DNA of 64,000 bases from Copromyces sp. CBS 386.78 (GCA_030685235.1 MU839112.1:186001-250000), one strand, 5' to 3'; positions 27,510 to 39,448 are shown, numbered from the stretch's first letter. Program-made: numbers and translations. Notes: a model not told the origin generated them from the sequence alone.

Positions 27510-28257
27510 GATAGCGGCGGTTGTATAGAGAGGGGTATTAGGTGTAGGTTGTTGGTGGTTTACTATGTTCGGTCGGCGTTGCCGGAAATGGCGTTTTGTC
27601 GTGATCTGGTTGTCAGAATCGCCGTGTCCGAAGCGGCTGAACGGGAGCGGGTGCGTCGGCGCAGGTGGTGATGGCGGGAGAGATACGGAGTTTCGGCTTC
27701 GGGAAAGTCTCAGACACAGTCACTTTGGCATGATGTCAGGTCCGCCTGCGGGACTCGGGAGCCGCTGATGGGCGGGCGGGCAGGTGGCTAGCAGCTGACA
27801 AATCAGGGGTATCATCGTCCCGAACAACAATTCCAGGGTCCAACAACCACTTCATTGACAACGATAAGTTCACAACAAAAGGCAAGGAATGTGGATTTAT
27901 GGGACTTCAGAGCCATAACGTGTCAATCCATGGATATTCAACGCTTATCAAAGAGATTTCCAACAAACAACTAAATGTCACCATCTTCAAGATCAAGTGT
28001 CTACCCAACCTCTGAACCATGAACCATCAGATGGTACGACTAACAGACTAGTCGCTCTTCTGTAAAACACGAGAATGCTCGGCTTCTGGCCTGGACAATC
28101 ACAGAACTTGAATAAATGGTATTGGTATAGTTCAGCACGATACAATATGTGTTTTACAGGTCATCAATGAGCACAAATTCCGATCTCTTCCTCCGAAAGC
28201 TGTTAGTTCGAGGATTACCACGAACCGATTTATATACCTCCCTTAAGAGTACAAGAC
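27510..28257. other. Intergenic region upstream of isa2
   Basis: 748 bp holding the isa2 promoter and the 3' end of the lectin-like gene. No motif that I can name. Confidence 0.5.
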
Positions 28258-29855
28258 CTAATAGATGGAGAACAGTTGGCTACCATCATCAGGGCACGCT
28301 CCAGAATCCACCCTCTCATCACCAGCAAGCAGGCAGATTGAACCCTTTTCGCTTACTGGTGCAAGGGAAAAGCTCGTTGCTCCACTAAATGGGAATTGTT
28401 GTCCGGTGCTGGTTTCACCCTCTGTTTGTTCACAGTTAGAAAGGCGCCATTTCGGTAGAGCATCTTTGATTCAACTTACCTCCAGCGGCACGTCCACCAC
28501 AGGAGAAGAGCATGACTGTATCACCAGTCGCTCGGCGGCTGTCGAAGTTGAGGCAACCCTGAGTCTACATTTAGAACGCATAATTAGCCTGACACTCGTC
28601 TTCACCAAGCCACAGAATTCAAGTATGAACATACCAAAGTGCTAACAATCAAAGCAGCTGGTGCCCCATTGGCGTCTTGCTGATTATGCTTTCCCGAGGT
28701 GAGAACATCCCACTTCTCGTTGGGTGATCCGGTACACTCCACCAGCTGGATAGGGATCAAGTTTTCGCGAAAGTCGCCAGCTGTCGGATCGATAAAGAGA
28801 CAACGTCCGTCGGGTGCCCGGATCGACACATCGCTGAAAGCGCGGGTCGCCGTATCATCTCGCTGGTGAGACTCTGCAACTGCTGTGGGCTGCAGAGTAC
28901 CGCCTGCCCGCGAGACCGGAACGGCTTCGGTCGGGTTGAAGTCGGGGATGCTGCCGTTTCCGGAACTGTCTCCTGATCCCGATCCTGACCCGCTGTCCGG
29001 GGACGAAGTAACGGATGCCGTGGCTGCGGGACCAGCTGTCGCAGTGGCATGAGTGGCGAAGGTTGTCGGCTGTTGTGAAGCGGTGCTACCACCCCCGGTG
29101 GTGGCGCTCTCCTGTGCATCGGTATTTCCTCCGTTGGTGTCTCCCCCACCGCCGCCGTCTCCAAAGGTAAACGATTGGGTAGAGTCGCCCGAGTCGCATG
29201 GCGCAACGTCTACAGTGTTGCCCGAGACCGTGAAGCAAGTACCGTCTTCGTTTTGGGGCTGGAATGAAAGAGGTCCAGATGAGCCGTCAAAGGCAAATAT
29301 CTGGGAGTCAGTGACCTCGCCGCCTAGGATATGTCAGCGCCAAAGTGTCTCTGTTGGAAGATGCTTGTGCAACAAGTATTACTTACCACCGTCAGCTCTG
29401 CCACCACATGAAAAGAGAATAACTTGGTTTCCAGCCGCCCGGCGGGGATCATAGTTGAAGCAGGCTTGCGTCAACGTGCTCACCACGAGCATACCGCCGT
29501 CTCCGGAGATATGATTGCCGCTCGTGATAACATCCCACCCTTGACCATCGGTAGAACCGCAGTCGGCAACCTGAATAGGGGTCAAGTTTGCCCGGAAGTC
29601 ACCGGACAGCTTGTCAACGAAAAGACATCTCCCATCTGACGACTGGTATCACGTTAGCGGTGGTTCTGGTATAGGGTTGAGACTTTGTTGAAGTACCTTG
29701 ATTTGGACATCGGAAAATGCACGCGTAGCACTGTCATCCCGCTGATGGGCTTCCGCCGTAGCCTCTTCGTTGAGGGAATCGACTGCTCTGGGAAGTAAAG
29801 GACTGGCTCTAGCAATCGCTGCTATCGCGAGCATAGACCTAAGAGAGGCAAGCAT
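28258..29855 (-). CDS. Secreted protein with two ricin-B-like halves
   Basis: Probable extracellular carbohydrate-binding protein of 450 residues. Five exons: 29,855-29,697, 29,642-29,387, 29,323-28,635, 28,564-28,480 and 28,421-28,258; introns of 54, 63, 70 and 58 nt. A hydrophobic N-terminus (MLASLRSMLAIAAIARASP) looks like a signal peptide, and LLPR may be a Kex2-type site. Two related halves follow. Half 1 runs from AHQRDDSATRAFSDVQIK and half 2 from SHQRDDTATRAFSDVSIR; each has DGRCLF(V/I)D, GDFR, the W-D-V-(I/L)-TSG block and LFSCGGRA. A Gly/Ser/Thr-rich linker that could carry O-glycans joins them. The QxW-like WDV blocks and overall pattern resemble ricin-type beta-trefoil domains, but each half is short and divergent, so the fold is inferred. 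Ligand unknown. Confidence 0.8.
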
Positions 29856-31497
29856 GATGGAGAGAACAAAAAGTCAATGTCTTATATGTTTGCATGAAGG
29901 GGTTAGAGAATGAATGACTGAATCAATGAATGAATGGATAGAATATCTGTGCAAATGAAGGTAAACCTGCCAGCAGGTGAAGAAAGAGTGTCTGTAGGAA
30001 AGAAAGAAGAAAATTACACCTGAAAAGATTGAAGTGATGTCAGTCACAAACTGGGCGTGAAATCGCGGACGTCCAACCGGAGGGGATGAGAGCCTATTTA
30101 TTCCAGCCCGCTCGGACAAGAACAGATACTTGGTTGTTTATGAGAGACGCAGTGTCAAGGCATTAAGCGCCTGTGGAGTGATTCGGCGTACTCGTCGTTA
30201 CGTCCGGCCTTGTCCGAGACTGATCCTTTGCGATGAGTTTCAAGCCGTCTCCGTTTCAAGCCGTCTCCAGCGCGTCCTGCGAAAGTCCATGAACCCATGT
30301 GGAAGATCTCTTCACACGTGCCTTTGACAGGTTATCGTGGTGTTCCCAAGATCTTTAACTTGGGTTCTCGGCCGCAAGCCTTCAGTATGTCGTTTTGGGG
30401 AAGACAAATCCAAGTTCACAGGGGCCTGTAACCGGGCAGCTCAAAGCGCCGGGGCTGGTGATGGAGACATGGTTATGTCGGAAGGACTGCAGCAACCTTG
30501 CCATCACCCGTTGTGAACCTAGATGGCTATTACTTGCAAAGTGATCAGTGTCCGTGTTAATGTCGGTAGAGGAATTGAAACTGTCATGGTGAAACCGTGC
30601 CTGTCAGAGATACCACGAAGCCGGCGTCAACGAATTGCAACTACACCAAACCTTGAGACAAGCACCCGACTCATTGGCTACCTTAGCAAACATCCTCGAG
30701 CGACGAATTCTTGTGTAACTAAAGCCCCCTTCCATTGGTTCGATGATGCAGGAAGTATTCCTATAGCAGCATAGGCTCGCGGATCAGAGAATTTGGAGAT
30801 CTCCCGATGAGACAACCTGAAATCGTGATATCCTAACATATACATATCAGATACTTCAAGAGCAAATACCTGAGGATGTACTGTTATATGGGCATAGTAT
30901 CGCCCTCGACTGACGCGGAAGAAACAAGCCGCAGCCCCCAAGTCATCCTTGGTCAGTAATCTGCTAAGCAATTAGCCACTCGTCTGTATCAGGTGTCACA
31001 GGTACTATATGTGAAGAGAAGCCTGTGTTACCAAAGAATGAGTGGACAAGTATCCATAAAGATGATTGATGTCCAGACTTCACTATTCACATGCTGAGAT
31101 GATGTGAGGATGGCTTGAACTTGGACGTCGACAAGGTCGTCAAGTGGAGTGGAATGCGGAGTCCGAGATCCAATGCAAGCGGGGATGATCCTAAACATCT
31201 CCATTTCCCCACGGCTTGCAGCGTGCCAGGAGAACCTGGCCGGTTGCTGTGGGGGTTAGGGTTATATCGTTGTCATTTCGAGGCGCTACCGCTAGGCGAG
31301 CACTGGCAACCTCAAGGTGCAAAGGGCGAAAGGGCCACAAGCCCTAATAGTTAAGGCGGTGCTGGCCCGTGCAGTGTCAATGCCAAGACTTCCATCCACC
31401 TAGAAAATTTCCACCGCTGGCAGCTATCGCGACTCCTTTGCACCACCGAGCGAGCAACTTCAATTAAGTCGGCTAACCAACCCAACCAACCGTCAAA
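29856..31497. other. Divergent intergenic region, lectin-like gene / S19
   Basis: 1.64 kb between start codons, holding both promoters. The part near S19 has telomere-like boxes (listed separately). The rest shows no supportable gene; the only longer frames are short and without domains. Confidence 0.5.
31253..31264. promoter_or_regulatory. Telomere-like box GGGTTAGGGTTA upstream of S19
   Basis: Two overlapping TTAGGG-like units, about 235 bp before the S19 start; a CCCTAA core follows at 31,342-31,347. TTAGGG is also the Neurospora telomere repeat. A similar box lies before L7/S14 in this window. A role in ribosomal-protein gene control is inferred. Confidence 0.45.
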
Positions 31498-32365
31498 ATG
31501 CCTGGTGGTACCACTGTTCGGGACGTCGAGGTAGGCCACTACAGATCTCCGTCTTGAGATCTCCTCTGCGGCCGAACCAGAAACTTCAAATCAATCAATC
31601 GCTGTCCGAGTCCGAAATCGACCGGCTGGCAAACGCAATTCTGAGCCCTCAAGAACGATGAGCTGAGCTGGAGCTTGCCGAGCTGGCCGGCGATCACGAC
31701 GACGACTACAACCAGCGGGCACGACAACTACAAAAAGAAGAAAATGGGAGCAGGCGCGAGGGGGTCGAAAGACTTCCGATGACGGAATCATTGCTGATGG
31801 TATTTTTGTGTGATATGTAGCCCCACAAGTTCGTCAACGCCTATGCTGCTTTCTTGAAGCGCCAGGGCAAGCTGCCCGTTCCCGGTAGGCTTTGAATCCC
31901 AAAAAGAACTCCCTGGTGGAAGAGGCATTCGGCTGACTCGCGACCACAGGTTGGGTTGATACCGTCAAGACCGGTCCCGCCAAGGAGATGCCCCCCCAGG
32001 ACATCGACTGGTTCTACGTCCGCGCCGCCTCCGTTGCCCGCCACGTCTACCTCCGCAAGACCGTTGGTGTTGGCCGTCTTCGCCGCGTCCACGGCACTGC
32101 CAAGAACCGTGGCAGCCGTCCCTCCCACCACGTTGAGGCCTCTGGCTCCGTTGACCGCAAGGTCCTCCAGGCCCTCGAGAAGATCGGTGTCCTCGAGCAC
32201 GACGAGGAGAAGGGTGGCCGCCGCATCACCCAGCAGGGCCAGCGTGATCTGGACCGTAAGTTTGCTCCTTGGAAACAGTTTAGGTAGAATCACGCTAACA
32301 TCCAGTGTACAGGTATCGCCCAGACCGTCATTGAGGCCGATGAGGAGGAGGAGGATGACGAGTAA
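31498..32365 (+). CDS. rps19: 40S ribosomal protein S19 (eS19)
   Basis: Small-subunit protein of the 40S head, needed for 18S rRNA maturation. Four exons: 31,498-31,530, 31,821-31,884, 31,950-32,255 and 32,313-32,365; introns of 290, 65 and 57 nt. The joined protein has 151 residues, the usual length. It begins MPGGTTVRDVEPHKFVNAYA and carries the conserved blocks DIDWFYVRAASVARHVYLR, VGRLRRVHGTAKNRGSRPSH, and GGRRITQQGQRDLDRIA across the last intron, ending in an acidic tail EADEEEEDDE. Splice sites are fixed by frame and the conserved protein. The first intron is long, as in the L7 gene. Confidence 0.96.
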
Positions 32366-33218
32366 ATTCGTCGCTAGATATCATGAATAATATCTGAATC
32401 TTCCCCCGTTCACGACAACGATACCCACAGTTTCTGGAGTGAAGGCTTCGCGTTGCATGATTTCGTTTCCCCGGTAGCATATCAGGTTTCAGGCGTCAAA
32501 AATGGATTGGTTCTTGGTCATGCCACGGGCTGCTGGTTCTCGTTATCGTAAAGATCCCAGTGTGAAATATCACCCCCTTGCCTCCAGATTTTTTGTTGAC
32601 TCGCTTCTGCCCAGTGCCTGTGCCAAACCATGTCCCATTTTGCCCACTGCATACTCGCCTCACTCTCTCATCCGATGTCTGAAGGCGCGGTTTGCGTGTT
32701 TGCTAGGATACGTCTGTTCTCTCACGCGCCCTCCTGTTACATACCGTCTTCTGCGTTGCGGGAGAGAGACAATCGCCAACACCCTCGAAGCTCGCACGTT
32801 TTCTCCAAACTACCCGCAATCTTCTACCCATCTTTCTCTCGCTCCCACTTCTATCCCGAAACTGGGAGAGTCTCTCCATCATCAGTTATCTTTTTTCTGA
32901 ATTAATCGTTCCTTTCACTCCATCGCCAGGCTGTCTGGTGCACTTGTTTCTGTATCGCATCTATTCTTTCTTATCTGCCGTGTTCGGTAGAAGTCAATAT
33001 CATCTTCATATCCCTGCTGTCCTGCCTTTCTGTCGCAAGCGATTTCGTGAGATCCTCATCTCGGTCTGCTGTCACCTTGAGCTCACCTCGAGGTTGGTGG
33101 TCCACAAGCAGGATCGCCGCCTCCCTACCAGCGGTGACACTCAGAGTCATGTCAATATTGGCACATCAAGGCTTTACATGACGTGTCGGTGAAAAAGAGG
33201 TACCTTGTGTCATTCAAC
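32366..33218. other. Intergenic region between S19 and the ankyrin gene
   Basis: 853 bp holding the S19 3' end and the promoter and pyrimidine-rich leader of the ankyrin gene. The plus-strand frames near 32,502-32,905 have no domain and are not supported. Confidence 0.5.
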
Positions 33219-35773
33219 ATGAATCCCTCCGAGTTCATGACCAAGGCGCTTGGCCTACAGCCCATTCATGAGGCCATTCTGGGAGGCGACCTGAAACGGG
33301 TCAAGCGGATCCTCTGCCACGACAAAAGTACTGTGAATTCTCAGAGCAAAAAAGACCAGGTGACCCCGTTGCACCTGGCAATACTCACCGGTTCGCTCAC
33401 GGCAGTCAAATTACTGCTGCTGGGGAAGGCATCATTCTCCATCAAAGACCAAAAAGGGTACAGCGCGCGACAATACGCCCGTTCGGCCGCTTTGAGAGCA
33501 CAGAAGTTGCAGCAGTACGAACGACTCGGGTGGCAACCAACCAACAGAAGGAGAAATAAGAAAGCTCGTTTCATTTCGACTATATTTCGCGAGCCAGAGG
33601 CTCTTCGAGCAATCCTCTCGACCAACGATCATCCCCTCTCCGGCTCGACGATCCTCGCAAATGGGAAGAGGCTGACGGTTCTACGAAAGGTTGTCACTAC
33701 AAGCCTGACGTTCCCGGTTCAGAACTCTACATGCGGCTTCATCGCTTCATACGAATCGACCGTCCCGCAAATGATGGCAGTAAGCGGTTGGAAGAGCGAG
33801 GGGGAGTTCACCGAAGGAGTTCTCCCCAATGCTAAAATGACGGCTCTGGTCCGATACGCCTGCCAGGTGATGGAGTTCAAGCTGTATATGCAGCCATATG
33901 ACTGTCCGGGAGAGAGCGTCGTACCCCCGGAGCACGTTGGGAGGTATATGGCGTCACAGTAAGTTCTTCCTTTTGCTGTTTTAATCCCCTATTCTAACTT
34001 GCGATAGTGTTGAAAAGCAGCTGTCAACGGCTTGGGTCTTGAAGTTGCTTCAGGACTTTCTGCAGACCAGCGATTTAGCCCGCATGGCGGAGCTGAAACA
34101 CGTCGAGCTACCCCCCGATAGAGCCAAGGCCAAGATCTTCCTGAATCACAGTCCTTGTGGGAGGTAAGTCTGCTTTTTATACCTCGATGGTATTGGTCTT
34201 ACGAACTTCTTTACTGACGGCCTCCTTCTGTAGTTGCCTGGGCTATCTAGCCAAGATTCGTCGAGTGACTGGAGTCACCTTCGCCGTCGAAACTATCCCG
34301 TTCACAATCCCAGGAAGTCGAGCCAAGCCTACGGTGTGCGCCAACTGCTGCGGCTGCTCCAACCCTCCCCCTATACCACCAGAGGCGTCGGCTGGCCGGG
34401 AGCCTACACCTGCCGCCGAGGCAGATACAGCAATTGCAGAAAGGGACGGTGACTACGAAGAACTCGATCGGCAACAAGGGGTAGACGATAATGGTCCTAT
34501 GGTCGATTTTGGGTCCCTAGTCAACGGGGAGGATAATGAGGTTGAAGACGAACTCCCGGTACAGCCGACAGCCGACAAGGAAGTTCAGGCACAAGAAGAG
34601 GCTATGACCCCGAGCAGACCAAACACAGCCATCGAAGCAACTCGCCGACAGGTGGTCGCTGTTAGACGGCGACAAGGATTATTGGGAACCTCTCCTCCCG
34701 GTCACTGGGAGGTGTTCCAAGGAGAGAACTTTTGTGCTAAACCTTTGAAGGGCGTTCGCAAACGGTTAGGACTCAACAAAGAGGAGTTCAACCAGTTCCT
34801 CGAAGCACAATCACCTCGGCGCTTTCTGGGATCACCAAGAGTTCCGTTAAAATCGATCGCCACTAATTCGTCCATGCCCGCGTCTCTCCTCGACCCCATT
34901 TCAACCATCAATGGCCGTTCGGGTTTTTTCCAAACTCCCGTCCCCGTACCGGCCCCATCACTAGCTACAGCTCCGGTTCCGTCGTATTTGCCGTCGGCAG
35001 AAGCCTTAGTGCAGGGACCTCGAAATCCCGAACGCCTACGTCAGACCGTTCAGCTATCAGGATCTTCATCACCGCCTCCTCGCTCCCCGCCTCCTCGCTC
35101 CCCGCCTCGCTCCCCGCCTCGCTTGGAAGTATGTCTTCCTCGACTTGGTTCATCGGAAAGATCCCAGTACGCCATGGTATCAGACGGTGATCCTAGCTCA
35201 CCAAGTCAGGCCGCTTCAGCTCGTCGTCATACCAAGGCGAATATGAACGTGAAGAACTCGACCAAGCAGCTGAACCTCAAACGCTTCAGCTACCGTGTAA
35301 GTGCCCACCATAGAGATGCTTACCCGCGTCTTTCTGGACCCCCGGCTTCGTCTCACCTACTTCAACGCCTGAAAATGGGACAGTCAAAGAGGCTAGGAGC
35401 CAGTAGCATGATAGGGTCAAAGAAAACCGCCGAAAACGAGCCTGCTGCCACCGGAAAGCTTAGCTTAGCCAATAAACATATGCGGCCCAGCAAAATTAGA
35501 CGGATCCAGGAGAGGAGCGTCTTTGCCAAAGTTGTCAGGCGGCACCAGGAGAAACGACAGCATCAGCAACGGGGCGAGGATGAGGAACGACAAGAGCTAC
35601 AAGAGCAAGAGCCAAAGCCGATGCGACAAAGTCGCCAGTATGAAAGCCCAAGAAAATCCCCTGGTAACCTGAACACGGGGTCTCAACGAGTCTTAACGTC
35701 GATCGAGAGGACCGCCTCCGTTGCTTCGTCCAGAGACGGCTTCAGTCGTGAGACACCCATCTGCCTAGAGTAA
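33219..35773 (+). CDS. Ankyrin protein with degenerate deaminase-like domain
   Basis: Unnamed 811-residue protein. Three exons: 33,219-33,958, 34,008-34,163 and 34,234-35,773; introns of 49 and 70 nt. ATG 33,219 (MNPSEFMTKAL) is the first good in-frame start. Residues about 8-90 hold two to three ankyrin repeats (LQPIHEAILGGDLKRVKRIL; VTPLHLAILTGSLTAVKLLL). Residues about 165-330 look like a cytidine-deaminase fold: strand FIASYES, helix region NAKMTALVRYAC, then KIFLNHSPCGSCLGYLAKI and strand GVTFAVE. The zinc motif PCxxC is P296-C297-G298-S299-C300, split by intron 2. The place expected for HxE reads N204-A205-K206, so the enzyme may be inactive. The last 450 residues are charged, Pro/Ser-rich and probably disordered, with PPPRS repeats near 35,070-35,130 and a Gln/Glu/Arg stretch. 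The deaminase call is by pattern only. Confidence 0.72.
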
Positions 35774-35928
35774 CCCGGCCTGAATCTCCGTATCATTCAG
35801 AACAGTGGTCCATTATTTACCACTGTTTCGTACCTCGGCCATTTGGTTTACATTTTACAAAGCTTGGTCTGGCTGGAAGACAGCTGTACGAATTAATGAT
35901 GTTGGATTAGAATGTTGTCGACCGATGA

Positions 35929-37482
35929 TCAAGAAGAGTACTGGACCTCAAGGCCAAGGCTCCTAAAGGGTTCACCCAATCTATGCAGATCGATCCCCGT
36001 CCCCAGGCTGAAGATGAGGGACTTGGCCCTTCCTTCCCACAGCAACCCAATGCGGAGGTTATTGTCAAGGCGAGCTTTCAGGACTCCCTTGTACTCCTCG
36101 TCGTTCTTTTTCTCTTTGTTGTTGTTGTTGTCTATTTCGCTCTTGGGAGGAGCAGTTTTGGGAGTAGCAGTAGTAGGCTCAGGTTCAGGTTCATGTTCAG
36201 GCTCGGGATCATCCAGTCGCCATTCCATCTTCGCCTGGAAACTCCTCTCCTTCTTTTTCCGAGGTGGCTGTGGTTCCGGCTCAGCAGGATCGTTGGAAGG
36301 GCTCGCGCCGAGCAGGAAGCCGGCCGGTCTACGATTACTCCAGAGTTCCATACCTACCGCCCATTCGCTCTCGTAACTGTACACGTTAAACTCGACGCGC
36401 GTTGCGAGTGAGCAGTATTCTCGGGCTAGAAGGGCATAGGTGGCGTTGATGTTGCCCATGAGCGGGTTGATGGTCAGGGTTGCGGTCAGCGGTGTCCCCC
36501 GGTGTGCTGGCAGGGTGGCAAAGCGTGCACCGAGCGACATGCCTCCGGATTTGTTGAGAGTTCCGTAGTAGAGCTCTCCGCCGACGCTGAAGCGACCATA
36601 GATGCGCTCCCTCTCGACTGCTTGGCCGTTTCCGTTATTGGTGTTAAGGTTGTTCTCTCCAGCTGTCGTTGTCCAGGGATCACAATTCGAGGAAGAGGCA
36701 TCGCCGCCAAAGTTATAAAGACCGCGGAACCCCAGCAGACCACCGTCGGTTGAGTATAGACCCTCGAGACCATAGTTGCCCTTGTCATACTGCACGAGGC
36801 CCAGGATGGTCCCGCCATTCCTGAGGGACTGCTCGCTGACGGCTCTTACTTGGACCTGAAGCGCCTGGGTAAAGCGCTTGATGATCATGCCCTCTAGTAG
36901 TGACTTGGGCAGATACAGGCGGCCGTATAGAAGAGAGTGTGTGTATTTGCTTGGATCCTGACCCGTATTCCCCCCGACCAGCGTGCCATTGGCCACGGGG
37001 GTGTCTGATACCGCACCTAATAGTGCTTCTGCGCTTTGAGGTGGTGGTGGCAGTCCGGACAGCGGGTCGGCGTCGAGCATGTAATGCTGGCTGGGCGAGC
37101 GAAGGTCATGTAGACGGCGGTAACATCGTAGGAGAGCGGGGAGCGGGATCTCGTCGGACTGGGCGGCGATGTGGGTCAGGGGAATCGAGCTGTGTAGATA
37201 TGATATCGAGCCATCGACGACTCCAACACTGCCGAGTTGGTAGCTTGTCGCAAAATGGGGGGTTGCGAGCGAGGAGAGGGTCAGGCGCAAGCCACGGGGG
37301 AGAGGGAAGTCAATAAGGTCTGGTTGTTAAGGTTTGTATTAGTCTCTAAATCATACAGAAGGCCTACTATTAGTAAGGATCGCACCTCTGGATGTCGCAT
37401 TCAGCTCGTTGTACTTGTTGTCTTCGTTCCACCCCGTTGCGCCGTAGAAGGCATTGGTGATGTAGTTCATGAACTCGCGCAT
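35929..37482 (-). CDS. mdm10: Mitochondrial outer-membrane barrel protein Mdm10
   Basis: Subunit of the ER-mitochondria tether (ERMES) and of the SAM complex that inserts beta-barrel proteins. Two exons: 37,482-37,386 and 37,319-35,929, with a 66-nt intron; 495 residues. It starts MREFMNYITNAFYGATGWNE, joins to RDLIDFPLPRGLRLTLSSLA, and shows the alternating hydrophobic pattern of membrane strands (LGSVGVVDGSISYL, YGRFSVGGELYYGTLN, ATRVEFNVYSYESEWAVG). A low-complexity insert (PEPEHEPEPEP and a run of Asn/Lys) sits before the last strands, as in other filamentous-fungal Mdm10. The C-terminus LGLEVQYSS fits a beta-signal-like end. The 3' end faces the ankyrin gene 155 bp away. Confidence 0.93.
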
Positions 37483-37999
37483 ATTGGAGTGCTTCCCGTG
37501 TGGTTAACGTAGTCGCGAGTCTTTCGCGCCTGGTCACCTCTGGAGTATCATTGAGGATGTGTACAGGGTGTGGAGGAGGAAGAGCTGCGCTGACGCAAAG
37601 CTCAGCTCTTTTGGTGTTGTTTAGAGGTAGTTTCGTTGAAGTTGCAAATCTCAAAACAATTCCATCATCGCAACAATGTTATCGAGATACGTAGGTACCG
37701 ATGCGCCTAGGGCTTACTGTGATAGTAGCTTGGGCCCCACTAATAGGGCGCCTTTGGGCTCCACAGATCCGGTAACGCAACATCCACAGTGATCGACAAC
37801 AGCGATGAGCGAACAACTTTCAACTCGCAAGTCACATTTCATCTCCTCTATCGTTCACACACACATACACACAATGTTCAACACCGACTCTCCTCGTTCA
37901 CGTTATCACATCACCAGGTTTATAGATTATACTTGATTCAATTTCACCACCAAGTCTGCTTAAACACACACCCAACTACAACAATGTTAGCTATGTCGC
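37483..37999. promoter_or_regulatory. mdm10 upstream region
   Basis: 517 bp between the mdm10 start and the stop of the scytalone dehydratase gene; both genes run on the minus strand. It holds the mdm10 promoter and the other gene's 3' end. A CACACA-rich stretch lies at about 37,855-37,875. No named site. Confidence 0.45.
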
Positions 38000-38646
38000 T
38001 TAGTTGACTTCACCAAGCTCCTCACGCCCGTCAGCAAACACCTTGTCAAAGTCACCCTCAGTCCAGCGAATATCCGGGTTGAGACCGGCAAACTTCCAGA
38101 CGCCATTGACCTTCTTGTAGTAGTGGGTGTTGTGACTGTGGGCGTGGCCGGTGACAGAAACCTTGGTGCAGCTCGAGTCGGTATAGACCTGATGAGGCAC
38201 GCGGAGCTGGTGGTAGCCGATGATCTCGGTGTCCGACACCTTCTCCCACTTGCTGATGCCGCTCATGAAGTGCTGCGTCCGCAACAGGGGGTTGCCAATC
38301 ACCTTCTTGTCCGACACCATCTTGATGAACTCCTCAGCCGGCATGGCCTCCCAGAGCTTGTTGAGGAACGAACGGTAGTCGACCTAAGCCCGGATGAACA
38401 TCATCAGCCAGAGTCACCACTTTTTGAAACTCAAGGGATCTCTCATCTTACCCTCAAGGTGGGAGCGATGCACTTCCTCAACCGGTCAAAGTCCTTGGTG
38501 TCATAGCTGTCCGCCCACTCGAAGCACGCCTCGGTGCAGCCGAGGTACTCTGTTCTTCTTGTCAGCAAACAAGGTCAAATTTCAAGGACAAGAACGGACG
38601 AACCCTCAAAGGTGATCTGCGTCTTGGGGTTTGCTGCGTTGGCCAT
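38000..38646 (-). CDS. scd1: Scytalone dehydratase
   Basis: Enzyme of DHN-melanin synthesis that dehydrates scytalone to 1,3,8-trihydroxynaphthalene and vermelone to DHN. Three exons: 38,646-38,604, 38,549-38,452 and 38,383-38,000; introns of 54 and 68 nt. The joined protein has 174 residues, matching the Magnaporthe enzyme. Active-site residues known from that enzyme are present: Tyr30 and Asp31 in [11 protein letters not shown], Tyr50 in VDYRSF, His85 in RTQHF, His111 in RVPHQ, and Ser130/Asn132 in HAHSHN (one position later because of a 1-residue insertion). [12 protein letters not shown] is also typical. It is a soluble cone-shaped fold of the NTF2 type. No other melanin gene is adjacent, so it is not clustered here. 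Confidence 0.95.
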
Positions 38647-39448
38647 GGTTGACAGTGATTTTGATCTTGCTCTTGAGAGGAACCAGAAAAGAGAAGAGAT
38701 CAGATCAAGTCTCCAGAGATGGGCATCCAGGCCTTATCAGTCATCGTGGTCTCCCTTGCAGCTCGCAGCAGCTCCTCCAAGTTTGTCTTACTCGATATCT
38801 ACAGCCCTCCGAGGCTTTGGAAGATCGTACGGTACGCAATGTCCCCATTCCGGAGTCCGAGACGTGCAAGATGGGGAAGTGCGGTCGTGTCCCGCAGCCC
38901 GCCGTTTCGGTAACTATATTTGGTCCAATAACCCTTGGAAACGCAAGGGGTGGTCGTGTCTGGGGCTTCTGATGCATATGCAGCCTCTCACCTCTTTAGA
39001 CGTCCCATGCTTTCTCGCAGTCTGGAGTGGCTGGGCCTCTTCAGCCAGAAGCACAATGTCTTTGTTCCAACAAGTTTTTGTTCCAACAACATATCTCTCA
39101 AACAAGACCATTCCATTCCATCCTCGGTCAGACACGCTGGGTGTAATGTGTGGTTTCAATAGCAGGACTGTCGTCGCCAAAATATCAGAGTGCGTGCAAG
39201 TATACCAGGCCTTAGTTCAACAACAGGGTTCGCTCCCCGCAAGGCGCTTCGCTTTTTGCTAACTGCACAACGATACCGTGCTTGACGCCATATTGGCTGG
39301 CACGACTTCATGCCATCGAGCATAGCCCAGGCACATGTCGCAGGTTTATAGGTACAGAGATCATGAACATGCATACATACGTTCTCGTGGCAGTTAATGG
39401 CCTGTTGTTACGTTGGTAAGCCACTGTGCAGCCACTCAGCATGGACCG
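38647..39448. other. Intergenic region upstream of scytalone dehydratase
   Basis: 802 bp holding the dehydratase promoter and the 3' end of the DUF2293 gene. The plus-strand 242-codon frame that covers part of it has no domain and is not supported. Confidence 0.5.
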
